Assembly: GCA_030655075.1 (NCBI GenBank)
Contig: JAURWE010000109.1
Span: forward strand, 1-64,000
Origin: Pararhizobium sp.
GTDB taxonomy: Bacteria > Pseudomonadota > Alphaproteobacteria > Rhizobiales > Rhizobiaceae
Direction of reading: 5' to 3'
Length of the DNA stretch: 64,000 nucleotides
Shown: in pieces, positions 43,628 to 52,697 of the stretch
Numbering within the stretch: the first letter of the stretch is position 1
Layout of the letters: each line of letters begins with the position of its first letter
The notes under the pieces: model-generated
Databases searched by the model: none
Told to the model about the DNA's origin: nothing
Seen by the model: only the letters and a program-made list of their open reading frames with translations
Made by a program: the position numbers and the translations under genes

Positions 43628-44584
43628 TCAGCGGCTCCTTCTGGCGTCGTTGGCACGTGGATCAAGCAGCGGGTAGAGCACGTCGACCAGAAGATTGGAG
43701 ATCATCACCAGGAACGAGCCGATCAGCGTGATGGCGAGAATGACCGGATAGTCGGTGTTGGTCAGCGCCTGAACGGTCAGGCGGCCGAGACCGGGCAGGC
43801 CGAAAACCAGCTCGACGAAAATGGCGCCGTTGACGATGGTGATCATGATCAGACCAAGCTGGGTGGCAACCGGGGTCAGGACGGGGCGCAGGATATGGCG
43901 GATGGCGACGATGGTTTCGGGTACGCCCTTGGCGCGCGCCGTGCGGACGAAATCTTCCGAGAGAACCTCGATGACGGCGGCGCGGGTCTGGCGGACGATG
44001 AGGGCGACGGGCTGGAAGGAGAGAACCAGCAGCGGCAGCAGGATGCGCACATCGAAAATGCCGCCCCAGCCATAGGGCACGGCCGAACCCGGAAGCACCA
44101 TGATCAGCAGCACCATCAGCATCGGGCCTGCAACATAGGCCGGGATCGCCCAGAGAAACAGCGCCGAGCCGAGAATGGCATAATCGGTGCGGGTGTTCTG
44201 CTTCAGCGCGGCGATCAGGCCGAGCGGAATGGCGACGACGGCGGTGAGGATGACGGAACAGAGCGCGAGCTTGAAGGAGACGGGGGCGGCGGCTGAAATC
44301 AGCGCCCAGACGGAGCGGCCGGAGTTCAGCGAATTGCCGAAATTGCCGTGCAGCAGGTTCCAGACGTAGCTGCCGAACTGGACGAGGAACGGCCTGTTCA
44401 GGCCGGCGCTTTCGCGGATGGCCTCGATTCGCTCCGGATTGTAGGCAACGTCGCCCGGCGCGCGCAGGAAAATGAGCTTGATTGGGTCGCCAGCGCCATA
44501 GAAGGCCAGCGCATAGACACCGAGCATGACCAGAAGAACGGAGGGAACCCAGACGACGAAACGGGTTACGATGTAACGAAGCAT
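43628..44584 (-). CDS. Oligopeptide-type ABC permease (OppB/DppB)
   Basis: This 318-residue membrane protein starts MLRYIVTRFVVWVPSVLLVM, the usual OppB N-terminus. The periplasmic loop is followed by GNFGNSLNSGRSVW and the contact loop VRTARAKGVPETIVAIRHILRP. The start at 44584 matches family length. A longer frame to 44656 adds non-conserved residues. Confidence 0.93.
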   Translation of the reverse strand: MLRYIVTRFVVWVPSVLLVMLGVYALAFYGAGDPIKLIFLRAPGDVAYNPERIEAIRESAGLNRPFLVQFGSYVWNLLHGNFGNSLNSGRSVWALISAAAPVSFKLALCSVILTAVVAIPLGLIAALKQNTRTDYAILGSALFLWAIPAYVAGPMLMVLLIMVLPGSAVPYGWGGIFDVRILLPLLVLSFQPVALIVRQTRAAVIEVLSEDFVRTARAKGVPETIVAIRHILRPVLTPVATQLGLIMITIVNGAIFVELVFGLPGLGRLTVQALTNTDYPVILAITLIGSFLVMISNLLVDVLYPLLDPRANDARRSR

Positions 44585-44723
44585 GGCAGTCTCCCACCCC
44601 AGTTTCAGACGATGACGCGTCAAGCTGCCGCCGTGGCGACAGGGATCCCGCATCATCCAGCATTCATAGACTGTGCGGAAGCGGTTTCCGCTCCCGCACA
44701 GAAGGTTTGCCGGTTATGGCTTA

Positions 44724-46376
44724 TCAGGCGATCGAGATTTCCCAGGGAGCAACGACCTGCCAGTCGAGGTTCTTGTCGATGCCGGTCACCTTGTCGGTGG
44801 CCCAGCGCGACATGGCCTGTGCGTACCAGGGAATGAAGTTCCAGTCTTCACGGAAGGCCTTCTGGGCTTCCTGCGCCAGAGCGACACGCTGCGGATCGTC
44901 AACGGACTTGGTCGCGGCTTCGGCGAGAAGGCTGTCGACCTTGTCGTTCTTGTAGCCGCCGAGCTTGTTCTGCGCGTTCGACGAGGTCGAGGCGATGGAA
45001 CCGGCGAGATAGGAGACGGCATCGGGAACGCGGGTGCCGACGTCGTCGCGGAAGATCTGGACCGCATTCTGGTCGGGGCCGGCATAGGCGTCCTGCTGCG
45101 GCTTCATATCGACGGCGGTGATGCCGAGGTTCTGGCGCCACTGCTCGGCAATGAACTGTGCTGCTGCTTCGATGGCCGGGCCGGAGACGCCGACGAAGAG
45201 AAGCTTTGGAAGACGTTCCGGGCCGCCATAGCTCGATTCCGCCAGAAGCTTTTTTGCAGCCTCCGGATCGTAAGGATAAGGCTCGAAGCCGGAATTGTCG
45301 GCGCCGGGCACGGAGTTCAGCACCTGATCGGTCTTCTTGTGCGGTCCGTCAGGGAAGGAGGCCTTCATCAGGCCTTCGCGGTCGACCGCCATGATCAGCG
45401 CCTGGCGGACCTTGGCATCGTCCATCGGAGCGCGCGACGAATTGAACCAGAAATGCTGGCTGGTCGGGATCAGCGGGCCTTCGGCAAAGCTGGCGCCGAG
45501 GTCCTGAATGATCGTCGAGGTGACCAGTTCGGTGTGGGCATTGTATTCGCCCGACTTCAGCAGCGAGGTCGCCGTGACGTTGTCTTCGATCGAGTCGATC
45601 TCGATGCGGGCGAGTTTCGGCTTCGGCCCGAAGAAGTTTTCGTTCGGCTCGAACACCAGCGTGCCGGCATCGAGATCAATGCTCACCAGCTTGAACGGGC
45701 CGGAATAGACGGCGCTGCTGGCCGGCGTGTACCAATCGGCGATCTCTTCGCCGTCTTCACCGCGCGACTGCGATGCCTTGGTGATCGGGGCAATATGGTT
45801 GCCGAGGCGCATGAAGAAGATCGGGTCGGCTTCAGCCAGCGTGACAACAACCGTGCCTTCGTCCGGCGTGGCAATGCCGGAAATTTCCTTGGCCGTGCCG
45901 GCGCCGACTTCGGCGTAGCCTGCAACCTTGCTCAGGACCTGATCGGCGCGCTGGTTCTTGGTGTTGGGCATAGCCGAGACGTTCCAGGAGCCCTTCACGT
46001 CTTCAGCGGTTATCTTGCTGCCATCGGAGAAGACGGCCTTCGGGTCGATCTTGAAGGTCCATGTCTTGTTGTCGGCGGCCGGCTCCCAGCTTGTAAAGAC
46101 GTAAGGGTGCAGTTCGCCCTTGCTGTCGAAATACATCGGCGCTGCCCACCAGATCGAATTCCAGCGGTACGGCGGTCCGCCACCGCGCAGCGGCGACCAA
46201 TCCTGGTTGAATGCAGGATGCGCGACCTTCAGGACCTGGCCTTCCTGGGCGACGGTGATGCGGGCATTCAAGCCGAAGAGGCCAAGCGCCACACTGGTCC
46301 CGAGGCCGAGTTTCAAGGCGTTGCGGCGGGTAATCTGCGGCTGCGACAAGCCGGCTTCCTTGTTCTGATTAGACAT
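44724..46376 (-). CDS. Oligopeptide-type solute-binding protein (SBP_bac_5)
   Basis: This 550-residue exported protein is the ligand-binding part of the Opp-type importer. A twin-arginine-like ITRRNALKLGLGTS precedes a hydrophobic stretch ending ITVAQ, so Tat export is likely. The body has TWTFKIDPKAVFSDGSKITAEDV, the signature of family 5 binding proteins. GGAGG precedes the ATG at 46376. It is the first gene of the minus-strand arm; AT-rich divergent promoters lie upstream (46440-46600). Confidence 0.92.
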   Translation of the reverse strand: MSNQNKEAGLSQPQITRRNALKLGLGTSVALGLFGLNARITVAQEGQVLKVAHPAFNQDWSPLRGGGPPYRWNSIWWAAPMYFDSKGELHPYVFTSWEPAADNKTWTFKIDPKAVFSDGSKITAEDVKGSWNVSAMPNTKNQRADQVLSKVAGYAEVGAGTAKEISGIATPDEGTVVVTLAEADPIFFMRLGNHIAPITKASQSRGEDGEEIADWYTPASSAVYSGPFKLVSIDLDAGTLVFEPNENFFGPKPKLARIEIDSIEDNVTATSLLKSGEYNAHTELVTSTIIQDLGASFAEGPLIPTSQHFWFNSSRAPMDDAKVRQALIMAVDREGLMKASFPDGPHKKTDQVLNSVPGADNSGFEPYPYDPEAAKKLLAESSYGGPERLPKLLFVGVSGPAIEAAAQFIAEQWRQNLGITAVDMKPQQDAYAGPDQNAVQIFRDDVGTRVPDAVSYLAGSIASTSSNAQNKLGGYKNDKVDSLLAEAATKSVDDPQRVALAQEAQKAFREDWNFIPWYAQAMSRWATDKVTGIDKNLDWQVVAPWEISIA

Positions 46377-46588
46377 CTGATCCTCCAATAGATGCTGTCA
46401 TCGCGCCGTCCGTCTGCCTGGTTCCCTGCAGGTTGCGGCGCCATGATGAGGCCAGACACTGGATTGCTATTGTAAATATGTCAACATTTATTCTGTATTG
46501 AAATCGTGAACATCGACAAATATGGTATAAAAGCTATAATAATCAACGGGATATTTTAATCTACGAATTTTTGTCGGAGATTTTTTCT

Positions 46589-46601
46589 TGACAACTTGTC
46601 A
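46589..46601. promoter_or_regulatory. Candidate GntR operator in the divergent promoter region
   Basis: TGACAA-C-TTGTCA is a perfect 13-bp palindrome. It overlaps a possible -35 box (TTGACA, 46588-46593) and lies about 75 bp before the aldolase start. The surrounding region 46440-46600 is AT-rich and separates the two arms of the regulon. A related ATGTCAAC half-site lies near 46474. Confidence 0.55.
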
Positions 46602-46672
46602 TGATTGCGGAAAGAACGGGGCCGCTGGCGGCAGGATTGCGGGCCGGCAGGCAAGGCGGGAGGAGTTCGCAC

Positions 46673-47578
46673 ATGGCCGTTCACAAGATCACCGGTGTCT
46701 ATAGCGCTGCCACCACGGCGCTGAATGCCGATGGCAGCCCGGACCTCGGTCTTTTCACCGCCCACTGCAGCCGCCTCATCGAGGAGGGATGTCACGGCGT
46801 GGCGCTGCTCGGCACGACCGGCGAGGCCAATTCCTTCTCATCCTCCGAGCGCCGGACCATTCTGGAAGCGACGCTGAAAGCCGGACTTCGTGGCGATCAG
46901 CTGATGCCGGGAACCGGCGTCGCCGCCATTCCCGAAACGGTGGAGCTGACGCGGCATGCGCTGTCGAACGGCGTGACGCGCGTCGTTATGCTGCCGCCGT
47001 TCTACTACAAGGGTGTTTCGGACGATGGGCTGTTTGCCGCCTATACCCGCGTCATCGAGACAATCGCCGACGACCGGCTGCAGATCGTTCTCTATCACAT
47101 TCCCCAGGTCTCCGGCATTCCGCTGAGCCTGCCGCTCATCGGTCGCCTGATCGAAGCCTTTCCGGAGACGGTGGTCGGCATCAAGGATTCGTTTGGCGAT
47201 TTTGCCAATATGCAGGCGCTTCTGGCGGCTTTCCCGGGCTTTTCCGTGCTGGCCGGCGCCGATCCGCTGCTGTTGCCGCTGATGAAGGCCGGTGGTGCTG
47301 GTTGCATCACGGCGACCTCCAATCTCGTCGCGGATTCCCTGCGCACAGTGTTCGACCACGCCCATGACGCCGGCCGCGCCGGCGAAGTCGAGCAGGCGCA
47401 GGCCCGCATCAATGCCTACCGGTCGCTGTCGAATTCCTATGTGCAGATACCCACGATCAAGGCGATGGTCGGGCTGAAGACCGGCAATTCCGCCTGGGCG
47501 CAGCCGCGTCCGCCGCTGATGGCGCTGAGCCCGGCGGATCAGGCGGATCTCGCCGTCAAGTTCGCGCAACTTCCCTGA
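46673..47578 (+). CDS. DHDPS/NAL-family class I aldolase
   Basis: This 301-residue TIM-barrel lyase belongs to the dihydrodipicolinate synthase / N-acetylneuraminate lyase superfamily. GTTGE (47-51) binds the pyruvate carboxylate. Y141 and K171 (VVGIKDSFGD) are the catalytic pair; K171 forms the Schiff base. In a sugar-acid operon it more likely cleaves a 2-keto-3-deoxy acid than makes lysine precursors. The ATG follows GGGAGGAG. First gene of the plus-strand arm. Confidence 0.88.
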   Translation: MAVHKITGVYSAATTALNADGSPDLGLFTAHCSRLIEEGCHGVALLGTTGEANSFSSSERRTILEATLKAGLRGDQLMPGTGVAAIPETVELTRHALSNGVTRVVMLPPFYYKGVSDDGLFAAYTRVIETIADDRLQIVLYHIPQVSGIPLSLPLIGRLIEAFPETVVGIKDSFGDFANMQALLAAFPGFSVLAGADPLLLPLMKAGGAGCITATSNLVADSLRTVFDHAHDAGRAGEVEQAQARINAYRSLSNSYVQIPTIKAMVGLKTGNSAWAQPRPPLMALSPADQADLAVKFAQLP

Positions 47579-47590
47579 GGAGCGAAATCC

Positions 47591-48778
47591 GTGCCCGCTG
47601 CAACGGGGCTGCACCCTGAAGACATTCCGCCGCTGATGAACGGCGTTTTAGTGCCACATCCCTTGGAAACAGGGCGTTTCGAGGCATTCCTGCCATCGCC
47701 TTGCGTCCAGAATCATGCGGCTAACCTGGCTTTTCTGCCGGATGGTACGCTTGCCTGCGTCTGGTTTGGCGGGACGATGGAGGGCATGGGCGATATCTCG
47801 ATCTACATGTCTACTTTGCTGCCGGGTTCCGCCACCTGGTCGCAGCCGCAGAAGATGTCCGACGATCCGCAGCGTTCCGAGCAGAACCCGGTGCTGTTCA
47901 CGGCGCCGAGCGGCGATGTCTGGCTGATCTTTACATCTCAGGTTTCCGGCAACCAGGACGGCGCCATTATCAAGAAGCGGGTCTCCGTGGATGGCGGGCA
48001 GTCCTTCGGCCCGGTCGCGGTGCTGTGCGATATTCCGGGAACCTTCGTGCGCCAGCCGCCGGTGGTCAACGGCAGCGGTGCCTGGCTTCTGCCGGTCTTT
48101 CGTTGCATCGGCGAGCCGGGTCTGCGCTGGAGTGGCGATATCGATACGGCCGCTGTTCTGTTGTCCAACGACGACGGCGCCAGTTGGGCGATGGTCGAGG
48201 TGCCGGACAGCATCGGGGCTGTACATATGAACATCGTCGCGCAGCAGCACGGCCCTCTGGTGGCGCTCTTTCGCAACCGCTTTGCCGAACAGATCCTGCG
48301 CAGTGTCTCGCATGATGAGGGACTGAGCTGGAGCGCGCCGGAGCCGACGAGCCTGCAGAACAACAATTCGTCAATCCAGGCCGTCCGTCTTTTGAATAGC
48401 CGCCTGGCGGTGGTTTTCAACGATTCCAATGCCTTGAGTTCAAGCGACCGGCGTCTATCCCTTTATGACGAGATCGACGACCAGGCTGAGGCAGCCACAG
48501 AGGCGGTGCCTCCGGTTGTCAACGATGACCGCCGCAAGGCCGTATGGGGCGTACCGCGCTCTCCGATGAGCCTGGCGTTTTCCAGGGACGATGGCGTCAG
48601 CTTCGAGAGATATGCCGAGCTCGATACCGGCGACGGCTATTGCCTGACCAACAATTCCAAGGATGCGCTCAATCGGGAATATTCCTACCCGACGATCGTG
48701 GAGGGCGCCGATGGTGTGCTGCACATTGCCTATACCTACTACAGGCGGGCGATCAAATATGTGCGTCTGACGCTGTAG
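47591..48778 (+). CDS. Sialidase-like (BNR/Asp-box) protein
   Basis: This 395-residue predicted beta-propeller has recurring Asp-box motifs (SNDDGASW, SHDEGLSW, SRDDGVSF and a weaker VDGGQSF). It resembles the sialidase/exo-alpha-sialidase superfamily. No signal peptide is visible, so it would act in the cytoplasm on an imported compound. The active-site arginine triad cannot be assigned by eye. It may be a glycosidase or hydratase for the imported acid sugar rather than a true sialidase. It starts 12 nt after the aldolase stop. Confidence 0.75.
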   Translation: MPAATGLHPEDIPPLMNGVLVPHPLETGRFEAFLPSPCVQNHAANLAFLPDGTLACVWFGGTMEGMGDISIYMSTLLPGSATWSQPQKMSDDPQRSEQNPVLFTAPSGDVWLIFTSQVSGNQDGAIIKKRVSVDGGQSFGPVAVLCDIPGTFVRQPPVVNGSGAWLLPVFRCIGEPGLRWSGDIDTAAVLLSNDDGASWAMVEVPDSIGAVHMNIVAQQHGPLVALFRNRFAEQILRSVSHDEGLSWSAPEPTSLQNNNSSIQAVRLLNSRLAVVFNDSNALSSSDRRLSLYDEIDDQAEAATEAVPPVVNDDRRKAVWGVPRSPMSLAFSRDDGVSFERYAELDTGDGYCLTNNSKDALNREYSYPTIVEGADGVLHIAYTYYRRAIKYVRLTL

Positions 48779-49158
48779 GGAGCCTCTTTGATGGGCGTGT
48801 AGAGGTGGATGACGGCGCGGGTTTTTACAACTTCCGAAATCGCGGGAGGGCTTGCGTTCCGTGCAGTCGAATATACGACTGAATTTTACAGGTTTGGGGC
48901 GGCAATCGTCGACCCTCGAGATGGTTCGTACTCCTGCCGGGCTCGGCCGTTTAATGGCCACTAGCCTTGTAAAAATCCTTCTAAACAACGATTTAGCCGA
49001 AAATTGACCATGCTGTTTCCGCCTGCATAGGTCTGCGAACTCAGAAAATGTCGTAGCAATCAAAACTTCGCTCTTGCCAGTTAGTAGGGGTTTATGTAAC
49101 AAATTTACATGTTGCCGCGTGCCGTGAATGGCCGCCAGCGCATGATGCGAGGATGACC
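48779..49158. other. Intergenic gap inside the plus-strand arm, no gene recognised
   Basis: About 380 bp separate the sialidase-like gene from the alcohol dehydrogenase gene, unlike the tight spacing elsewhere in this regulon. An open frame crosses it on the minus strand but lacks family features and codon bias. The AT-rich section 48965-49110 could hold a separate promoter. Confidence 0.5.
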
Positions 49159-50292
49159 ATGAACAGCTTGAGCGCTCCCCTGACGACTTTCCGGCCCGAG
49201 ATCATCGAATTCGGCGTCGGTGTTGCGGCCCGGCTTGGCGCGTGGGCCGCCGCGCAGGGGTTCCAGCGTATTCTCGTGGTTTCGGACGCGTTCAATGCCT
49301 CGCGCGTGGATGTGCTGGAACTGTCTGGGGTGGTCACTGTTTTTTCGCAGGTCCGGCCCGAGCCCGATACGGATAATCTCGATGTGCTTCTTGCCGCCGC
49401 AGGTGAGGCAAACCCGGATCTGATCGTTGGCTTCGGCGGCGGCAGCGCCATGGATCTGGCGAAGCTCGCCGCTGTTCTCTCCGGTTCGGCGCAGACGTTG
49501 ACCGATGTGGTCGGCGCGGGAAAGATCGCCGCACGCCGCCGCATTGGGCTGGCGCAGGTGCCGACAACATCGGGAACCGGCAGTGAAGCCGGCATACGGG
49601 CGCTGGTGACCGATCCGCGCACGCAGGCAAAGCTCGCCGTCGAAAGCATTCATATGCTGGCCGATATTGCCGTGGTCGATCCAGGCCTGACCTTCACCGT
49701 GCCCGCTGCCGTCACGGCGGCAACCGGTGTCGATGCCATGGCCCATTGCGTCGAGGCTTTTACCAGCCGCAAGGCGCATCCGATGATCGATCTCTATGCC
49801 ATCGAGGGCGTGCGGCTGGTCGGCCGCTATCTCGCCCGCGCGGTTGCCGATGGATCGGATGCGGACGCCCGCGCCGGCCTGTCGCTGGCGTCGCTCTATG
49901 GCGGTTTCTGCCTCGGGCCGGTCAACACGGCGGGCGGGCATGCGCTGGCCTATCCGCTGGGCACCCGCTGGCATGTGGCGCATGGCGCGGCGAATGCGCT
50001 TATCTTCCCGCACGTGCTTGCCTTCAATACACCGGCCGTCGAGGACAAGACGGCCAGGATCATCGAGGCTCTCAACCTGAAGGCCGGTTCCGACCAGGCC
50101 TCGGTTTTCGACGCGACCTTCGGGTTTTGCGAGAATCTTGGCATCGAGATGCGTCTCTCGGGTCTAGGCGTTCCGCAAACGGATCTCGGCACCATGGCCG
50201 ACGATGCCTTTGCCATCCGCCGCCTTCTCGACAACAATCCGCGCGATCTAGGCCGGAGCGATATTCTTTCGATCTACGAAGCTGCCTATTGA
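49159..50292 (+). CDS. Iron-containing alcohol dehydrogenase family protein
   Basis: This 377-residue group III dehydrogenase has the NAD motif GFGGGSAMDLAKL and PTTSGTGSEA. The metal ligands are in GVDAMAHCVEAF and TRWHVAHGAANALIFPHVLAF. It would oxidise or reduce a hydroxy acid or aldehyde of the pathway. ATG at 49159 is preferred to 49153 because GAGG (49149-49152) gives normal spacing only to it. PdxA2 follows after 55 nt. Confidence 0.88.
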   Translation: MNSLSAPLTTFRPEIIEFGVGVAARLGAWAAAQGFQRILVVSDAFNASRVDVLELSGVVTVFSQVRPEPDTDNLDVLLAAAGEANPDLIVGFGGGSAMDLAKLAAVLSGSAQTLTDVVGAGKIAARRRIGLAQVPTTSGTGSEAGIRALVTDPRTQAKLAVESIHMLADIAVVDPGLTFTVPAAVTAATGVDAMAHCVEAFTSRKAHPMIDLYAIEGVRLVGRYLARAVADGSDADARAGLSLASLYGGFCLGPVNTAGGHALAYPLGTRWHVAHGAANALIFPHVLAFNTPAVEDKTARIIEALNLKAGSDQASVFDATFGFCENLGIEMRLSGLGVPQTDLGTMADDAFAIRRLLDNNPRDLGRSDILSIYEAAY

Positions 50293-50347
50293 GGCAGGAC
50301 CCCCGCAGATGGACAGGCATCTGGCCGGGTTACAAAGGAAATCAGAC

Positions 50348-51331
50348 ATGAGCAAATCGCGCGTTGCCATTACGCTGGGGGATCCGGCCGGTGTCGGGCC
50401 GGAAGTCATCGTCAAGGCGCTGGCGGACTTGCCGGAAGACGATCGGGCGAACTTCGTCGTCGTCGGCAATATCGAGGCGCTGGAGCGTGCAAACCGGATT
50501 ACCGGTACGAGCCTGCTTTTTTCGCAGACACCGGCAGCGGGAATGATCACGGTCGAAGAAGTTGCCATCGACGGCAGCCTGCCCGAGATCGGCAAAGTGA
50601 GCCCGGTCGCTGGCGATGCCTGCGTGCGCTATATCAGGCGGGCGGTCGAGCTTGCCGAGGCGAAGGACGTGGCCTGCATCGTTACGGCGCCGATCAACAA
50701 GGAGGCCATGAATCTTGCCGGGCATCACTTCGATGGCCATACGGGCCTTCTGGCGCATCTGACGAAGTCGAAAAGCTCGTTCATGCTGCTGGCATCGGAG
50801 CGGCTGAACACGATCCATGTCTCAACCCATGTGTCTTTGCGCACGGCGATCGAGCGGGCGACGATCGAGCGGGTTCTGGCAACGATCGAGGCCGGGCACA
50901 ATTATTTCCTGCGCATTGGCCGCAAGGCAAAGATCGCGGTTGCCGGCATCAATCCGCATTGCGGCGAGGGCGGGCTGTTCGGTGACGAGGACATGAAATT
51001 TCTCGAACCGGCGGTCAAGCTGGCGCAGGCCAAGGGCATCGATGTTACCGGTCCGGTGCCTGCCGATACGGTCTATGCACGCGCCTATGGCGGCGCCTTC
51101 GATCTTGTCGTGGCGCAGTATCATGATCAGGGGCATATTCCGATCAAGCTCGTCGCATTCGAAACGGCTGTGAATGTGTCGCTCGGTCTGCCGATCGACC
51201 GTGTTTCGGTCGATCATGGCACGGCGTTCGACATTGCCGGAACCGGCAAGGCGAACCACGCCAACATGCTGTCTGCGATTGCCTATGCGCGGATGATCGC
51301 GGCGGCACCGCGCCTGGACAATCCGGCTTGA
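50348..51331 (+). CDS. pdxA2: 4-phospho-D-threonate/erythronate dehydrogenase (PdxA2 type)
   Basis: This 327-residue NAD-dependent enzyme of the PdxA family has ITLGDPAGVGPEVIVKAL at the start. The metal and phosphate ligands are in FDGHTGLLAHL, AVAGINPHCGEGGLFG and QYHDQGHIPIKL. PdxA2 proteins oxidise 4-phospho-D-threonate or 4-phospho-D-erythronate to dihydroxyacetone phosphate with loss of CO2. The DUF1537 kinase of the divergent arm fits this as the preceding step. True PdxA for vitamin B6 is usually linked to ksgA, which is absent here. AAAGGA precedes the ATG at 50348. Confidence 0.88.
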   Translation: MSKSRVAITLGDPAGVGPEVIVKALADLPEDDRANFVVVGNIEALERANRITGTSLLFSQTPAAGMITVEEVAIDGSLPEIGKVSPVAGDACVRYIRRAVELAEAKDVACIVTAPINKEAMNLAGHHFDGHTGLLAHLTKSKSSFMLLASERLNTIHVSTHVSLRTAIERATIERVLATIEAGHNYFLRIGRKAKIAVAGINPHCGEGGLFGDEDMKFLEPAVKLAQAKGIDVTGPVPADTVYARAYGGAFDLVVAQYHDQGHIPIKLVAFETAVNVSLGLPIDRVSVDHGTAFDIAGTGKANHANMLSAIAYARMIAAAPRLDNPA

Positions 51332-51362
51332 GGAAGCTTTGGACGGTGACTGGCGAACTGCT

Positions 51363-52697
51363 TTATAGGATGGTGTCAGAAGCAGTGTCTTCGATTTCCA
51401 TCCGGTTGCGGCCTGTGTGTTTCGCCAGATAGAGCGCTTTATCGGCCCGTGAGATGGTCGCCTCGATCGCGTATTCTCTGTTCAGCCGAACGGCGCCGCC
51501 AATGCTGACCGTGACGGGCAGTTCGACATTTCCGGCGAGAAACGGGGTGTTGCAGATTTCCGTTCGGATGCGCTCGCCGATCTCGGCGATTTCGTTGATG
51601 CCGGCGCCACGCAACAGAACCGCAAACTCCTCGCCACCCATTCTTGCAAGTAGATCATAAGAGCGGATGGCCTGGCTGCAGCGGCGGCTGAACTCCTGGA
51701 GAACGGTGTCTCCGGCGGCGTGGCCGTAGGTGTCGTTGATGTGTTTGAAGTTGTCGATGTCCATCATCAGGACGGCATGATCGGACGACCGTTCTGTGTA
51801 ATGAAGTGCTGCCTGTTCGAAGAAACAGCGCCGGTTCATGATCTCCGTCAGCGAGTCGGTATCGGCGAGCCGCTTCAATTCCAGCGCATGTGTCCGCTCC
51901 CGCGTCACGTCGAGGTAGAGGTTGACGTTAAATGTGCCGATGGTGCGGTGGCGAAATTGAATGGTCCTGCGCGTGCCATCCCTGGAGGCGACTTCCAGAT
52001 CGAACGGGTTCATTTCCCGGTTTTCGGCACGCGCCTCTGCGGTTTCCTTCTCCCACAGGGTCTTGGCATAATCCCGGTATGCCGGATCGGGATAGGCCAT
52101 CGACCACCAGTCTTCGATGCTTTCCAGTTCGTGCGGCGAATAGCCGAAAAGGTCGTGGAAGTGTGAATTGACGAACTGAATTTCATCGGTCGTGCTGGCA
52201 ATCTCGAAGCCGAACGGCAGCCAGTTGAGCATGGCGATGATGTTTTCCTGCCAGCCTGCGAGCGCGACCGAGCCTTCCGGCGGCGCGTCCGAAAAGGTGA
52301 AGAGCCGCACGGGTTCGTTGTCGACGACGATCTGGGAGATCTGCACCATCAAAAGGCGTTCCTGGCCCTGAACGATGCTGCGGATGATGAAAGGCTCGCC
52401 AGTGATGCCCGCAGCCGCATTGCTCCAGATCTGTCCCAGCATGCGTCCGGCCATCTCGCCGACGAGGCGCTCGATGGGGCACTGGGCAAACTGTTCGGGC
52501 GAAATTCCAAAAAAGACGGTGGCGCTGCGGTTGGCCATGCGGACAACCAGCGACTTCTTTTCCATGACCACCAGCGGTGCGCCGAGGCAATTGATCCAGA
52601 ATTCCATATCCTCGCGGGACCTGCTGGTCTCAGCGGATGGAGCAACTGCGGGCAGATCAAAGTCGAGAAGAGGCGCTTTGAGTTTGTGTGTGTTCAT
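51363..52697 (-). CDS. PAS-GGDEF diguanylate cyclase
   Basis: This 444-residue protein makes cyclic di-GMP. Two PAS-like sensor domains cover about residues 30-135 and 150-265 (HDLFGYSPHELESIEDWWSM). The GGDEF domain covers about 275-435. The active site is G354-G-E-E-F358. R345-S-Y-D348 lies five residues before it, the spacing of the inhibitory I-site, so product feedback is expected. There are no membrane spans, so the protein is cytoplasmic. The start at 52697 lacks a clear ribosome site; a longer frame runs to 52895. Confidence 0.9.
   Translation of the reverse strand: MNTHKLKAPLLDFDLPAVAPSAETSRSREDMEFWINCLGAPLVVMEKKSLVVRMANRSATVFFGISPEQFAQCPIERLVGEMAGRMLGQIWSNAAAGITGEPFIIRSIVQGQERLLMVQISQIVVDNEPVRLFTFSDAPPEGSVALAGWQENIIAMLNWLPFGFEIASTTDEIQFVNSHFHDLFGYSPHELESIEDWWSMAYPDPAYRDYAKTLWEKETAEARAENREMNPFDLEVASRDGTRRTIQFRHRTIGTFNVNLYLDVTRERTHALELKRLADTDSLTEIMNRRCFFEQAALHYTERSSDHAVLMMDIDNFKHINDTYGHAAGDTVLQEFSRRCSQAIRSYDLLARMGGEEFAVLLRGAGINEIAEIGERIRTEICNTPFLAGNVELPVTVSIGGAVRLNREYAIEATISRADKALYLAKHTGRNRMEIEDTASDTIL

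Noticed and set aside
48455..49102. Minus-strand frame over the sialidase gene end and the gap
   Set aside because: It has no recognisable domain, overlaps a real gene and shows no coding composition.
50348..51331. PdxA of vitamin B6 synthesis
   Set aside because: The gene is not next to ksgA or surA and is paired with a DUF1537 kinase, which fits PdxA2 better.
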